Shown one piece after another: positions 63,323-64,000 of a DNA stretch of 64,000 nt. Below the pieces are notes generated by a model. The model did not search any database. It was not told the DNA's origin and worked only from the letters and a program-made list of their open reading frames with translations. Position numbers and translations under genes: made by a program. Source of the DNA: Roseibacterium elongatum DSM 19469 (GTDB taxonomy: Bacteria; Pseudomonadota; Alphaproteobacteria; Rhodobacterales; Rhodobacteraceae); assembly GCF_000590925.1 (NCBI RefSeq), contig NZ_CP004372.1, positions 1,531,001 through 1,595,000 on the forward strand, read 5' to 3'. Within the stretch, counting starts at the first letter, position 1. The number at the start of each line of letters is the position of its first letter.

Positions 63323-63823
63323 ATGACCGAGATCGACATCCTTATCGAGACTCCGGACTGGGACGAGAACGCCCTGGCCGCACTGGCCCAGGCGGCCTTT
63401 GATGCGACACTGTCCGAGATGTCGCTCGACCCGGGCCTTTTTGCCGTCAGCCTTCTGGCCTGTGACGATGAACGCATCGCGGCGCTGAATGCCGATTTCA
63501 GGGGCAGACCCACGCCGACCAATGTCCTGTCCTGGCCATCGCAAGAGCGTGCCGCCCCGACCCCCGGCGCCATGCCCGACCTGCCCGCGCCCGGCCCGCA
63601 GGGCCCGCCCGAGGAGTTGGGGGATATCGCCCTGGCCTACGAGACCTGCGCACGCGAGGCGACCGAGGCCGGCAACTCCTTCGAGCATCATCTCGGCCAT
63701 CTGCTGGTCCACGGGCTGTTGCATCTGCTCGGGTTCGATCACGAAACCGACCCCGATGCCGAATTGATGGAGGGTCTTGAGACGCGCATCCTTGCCAGAC
63801 TGGGGGTCCCTGACCCATATTGA
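63323..63823 (+). CDS. ybeY: Endoribonuclease YbeY
   Basis: Zinc endoribonuclease for 16S rRNA 3' maturation and ribosome quality control (166 aa). The zinc motif HGLLHLLGFDH has H130, H134 and H140; PTPTNVLSWP and ELGDIALAYE are conserved. The start is the Met of MTEIDILIE after AGGGGGC. It is followed after 46 nt by the CorC-like gene. Confidence 0.94.
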   Translation: MTEIDILIETPDWDENALAALAQAAFDATLSEMSLDPGLFAVSLLACDDERIAALNADFRGRPTPTNVLSWPSQERAAPTPGAMPDLPAPGPQGPPEELGDIALAYETCAREATEAGNSFEHHLGHLLVHGLLHLLGFDHETDPDAELMEGLETRILARLGVPDPY

Positions 63824-63869
63824 TGCGACGGGCACATCTGGCCCGGTTTTGGATATCTGGAAAGGAGCA

Positions 63870-64000
63870 ATGAGCTCGAACCCCGATCCCTCGTCTCCCG
63901 CGGCGCATGGCGCGCAGGACTTAGAGGATGACACCCCCGCCCAGAGGCCGGGTTTCTTTTCACGGATCTTCGGCAGCACCCCCCCCGACGGTCGAGGCCG
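63870..64000 (+). CDS. CorC/hemolysin-type CBS protein (N-terminus only)
   Basis: Only the first 43 codons are in the window: MSSNPDPSSPAAHGAQDLED then a DTPAQRPGFFSRIFG segment. This disordered acidic start with a GFFxRxFG patch, after AAAGGAGC and directly behind ybeY, fits the CBS/transporter-associated-domain protein CorC (TlyC) usually found there. No CBS domain is visible yet, so the call rests on context and the N-terminal pattern. Confidence 0.65.
   Translation, partial: MSSNPDPSSPAAHGAQDLEDDTPAQRPGFFSRIFGSTPPDGRG

Overview
The window comes from a high-GC alphaproteobacterium, most likely Rhodobacterales (Roseobacter/Rhodobacter group). The evidence is the S10-spc-alpha ribosomal layout with adk between secY and rpsM, the aapJQMP amino-acid transporter, an acyl-homoserine-lactone luxR/luxI pair, ATP12 and YidD/MOSC neighbours of the Rhodobacter type, and protein sequences that read like Rhodobacteraceae throughout. 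No CRISPR array, insertion sequence, prophage or replication origin was seen.

Layout. (1) 1-15.6 kb: the ribosomal superoperon from the end of rplC to rplQ, with secY, adk and rpoA. It is broken by a terminator after rplW and by a minus-strand insert (a DUF4149 protein and a frameshifted 2OG-oxygenase-like gene) between rplP and rpmC. It ends in a strong terminator. (2) 15.6-21.2 kb: luxR and luxI, then the tightly packed set rarA, crcB, rluC, HAD phosphatase and ATP12. (3) 21.4-25.9 kb: the aapJ-Q-M-P general L-amino-acid ABC transporter. (4) 26-37.3 kb, mostly minus strand: an HxxxDG acyltransferase-like protein with a frameshifted alpha-oxoamine synthase, then sixA with a ferredoxin-like protein, argB-engB-MOSC-yidC, a nonsense-interrupted ttcA, yidD-rnpA-rpmH and a DUF523 gene. 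A plus-strand alpha/beta hydrolase lies inside this block. (5) 37.5-43 kb: TVP38, a mercuric-reductase-like flavoprotein, a histidine kinase, tRNA-Arg(ACG), a B12-binding regulator-like gene behind two TGT-N12-ACA boxes, and DUF1285. (6) 43.1-50 kb: a MoxR (frameshifted)-DUF58-BatA/DUF4159-VWA-like operon. (7) 50-54.6 kb: a CopD/HemJ-like membrane protein divergent from glcDEF glycolate oxidase. (8) 54.6-64 kb: small secreted proteins (Cys-rich repeat protein, trypsin-like protease, OmpA-like and lipoprotein pair), Hsp20, a GT2-like protein, miaB, phoH, a ruined amine oxidase, a YdeI-like protein, ybeY and the start of a CorC-like gene.

A recurring feature is gene disruption. Five reading frames are broken by a single extra or missing base, mostly in G/C runs (2OG oxygenase, rplQ, alpha-oxoamine synthase, moxR, miaB). 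One has an in-frame amber codon (ttcA), and one is a genuine multi-lesion relic (amine oxidase). Because rplQ and miaB are core genes, part of this may be indel error in the sequence rather than biology.

The most interesting leads are these: a near-perfect 34-bp dyad over the luxR promoter; the alpha-oxoamine synthase plus acyltransferase pair, which could make an undescribed lipid or signal; PpsR/CrtJ-type boxes in front of a B12-binding protein, hinting at light/oxygen control; a secreted protein with two Notch-LNR-like cysteine repeats; and an adjacent OmpA-like/lipoprotein pair sharing an apparently uncatalogued WxDPDGCxHW module.
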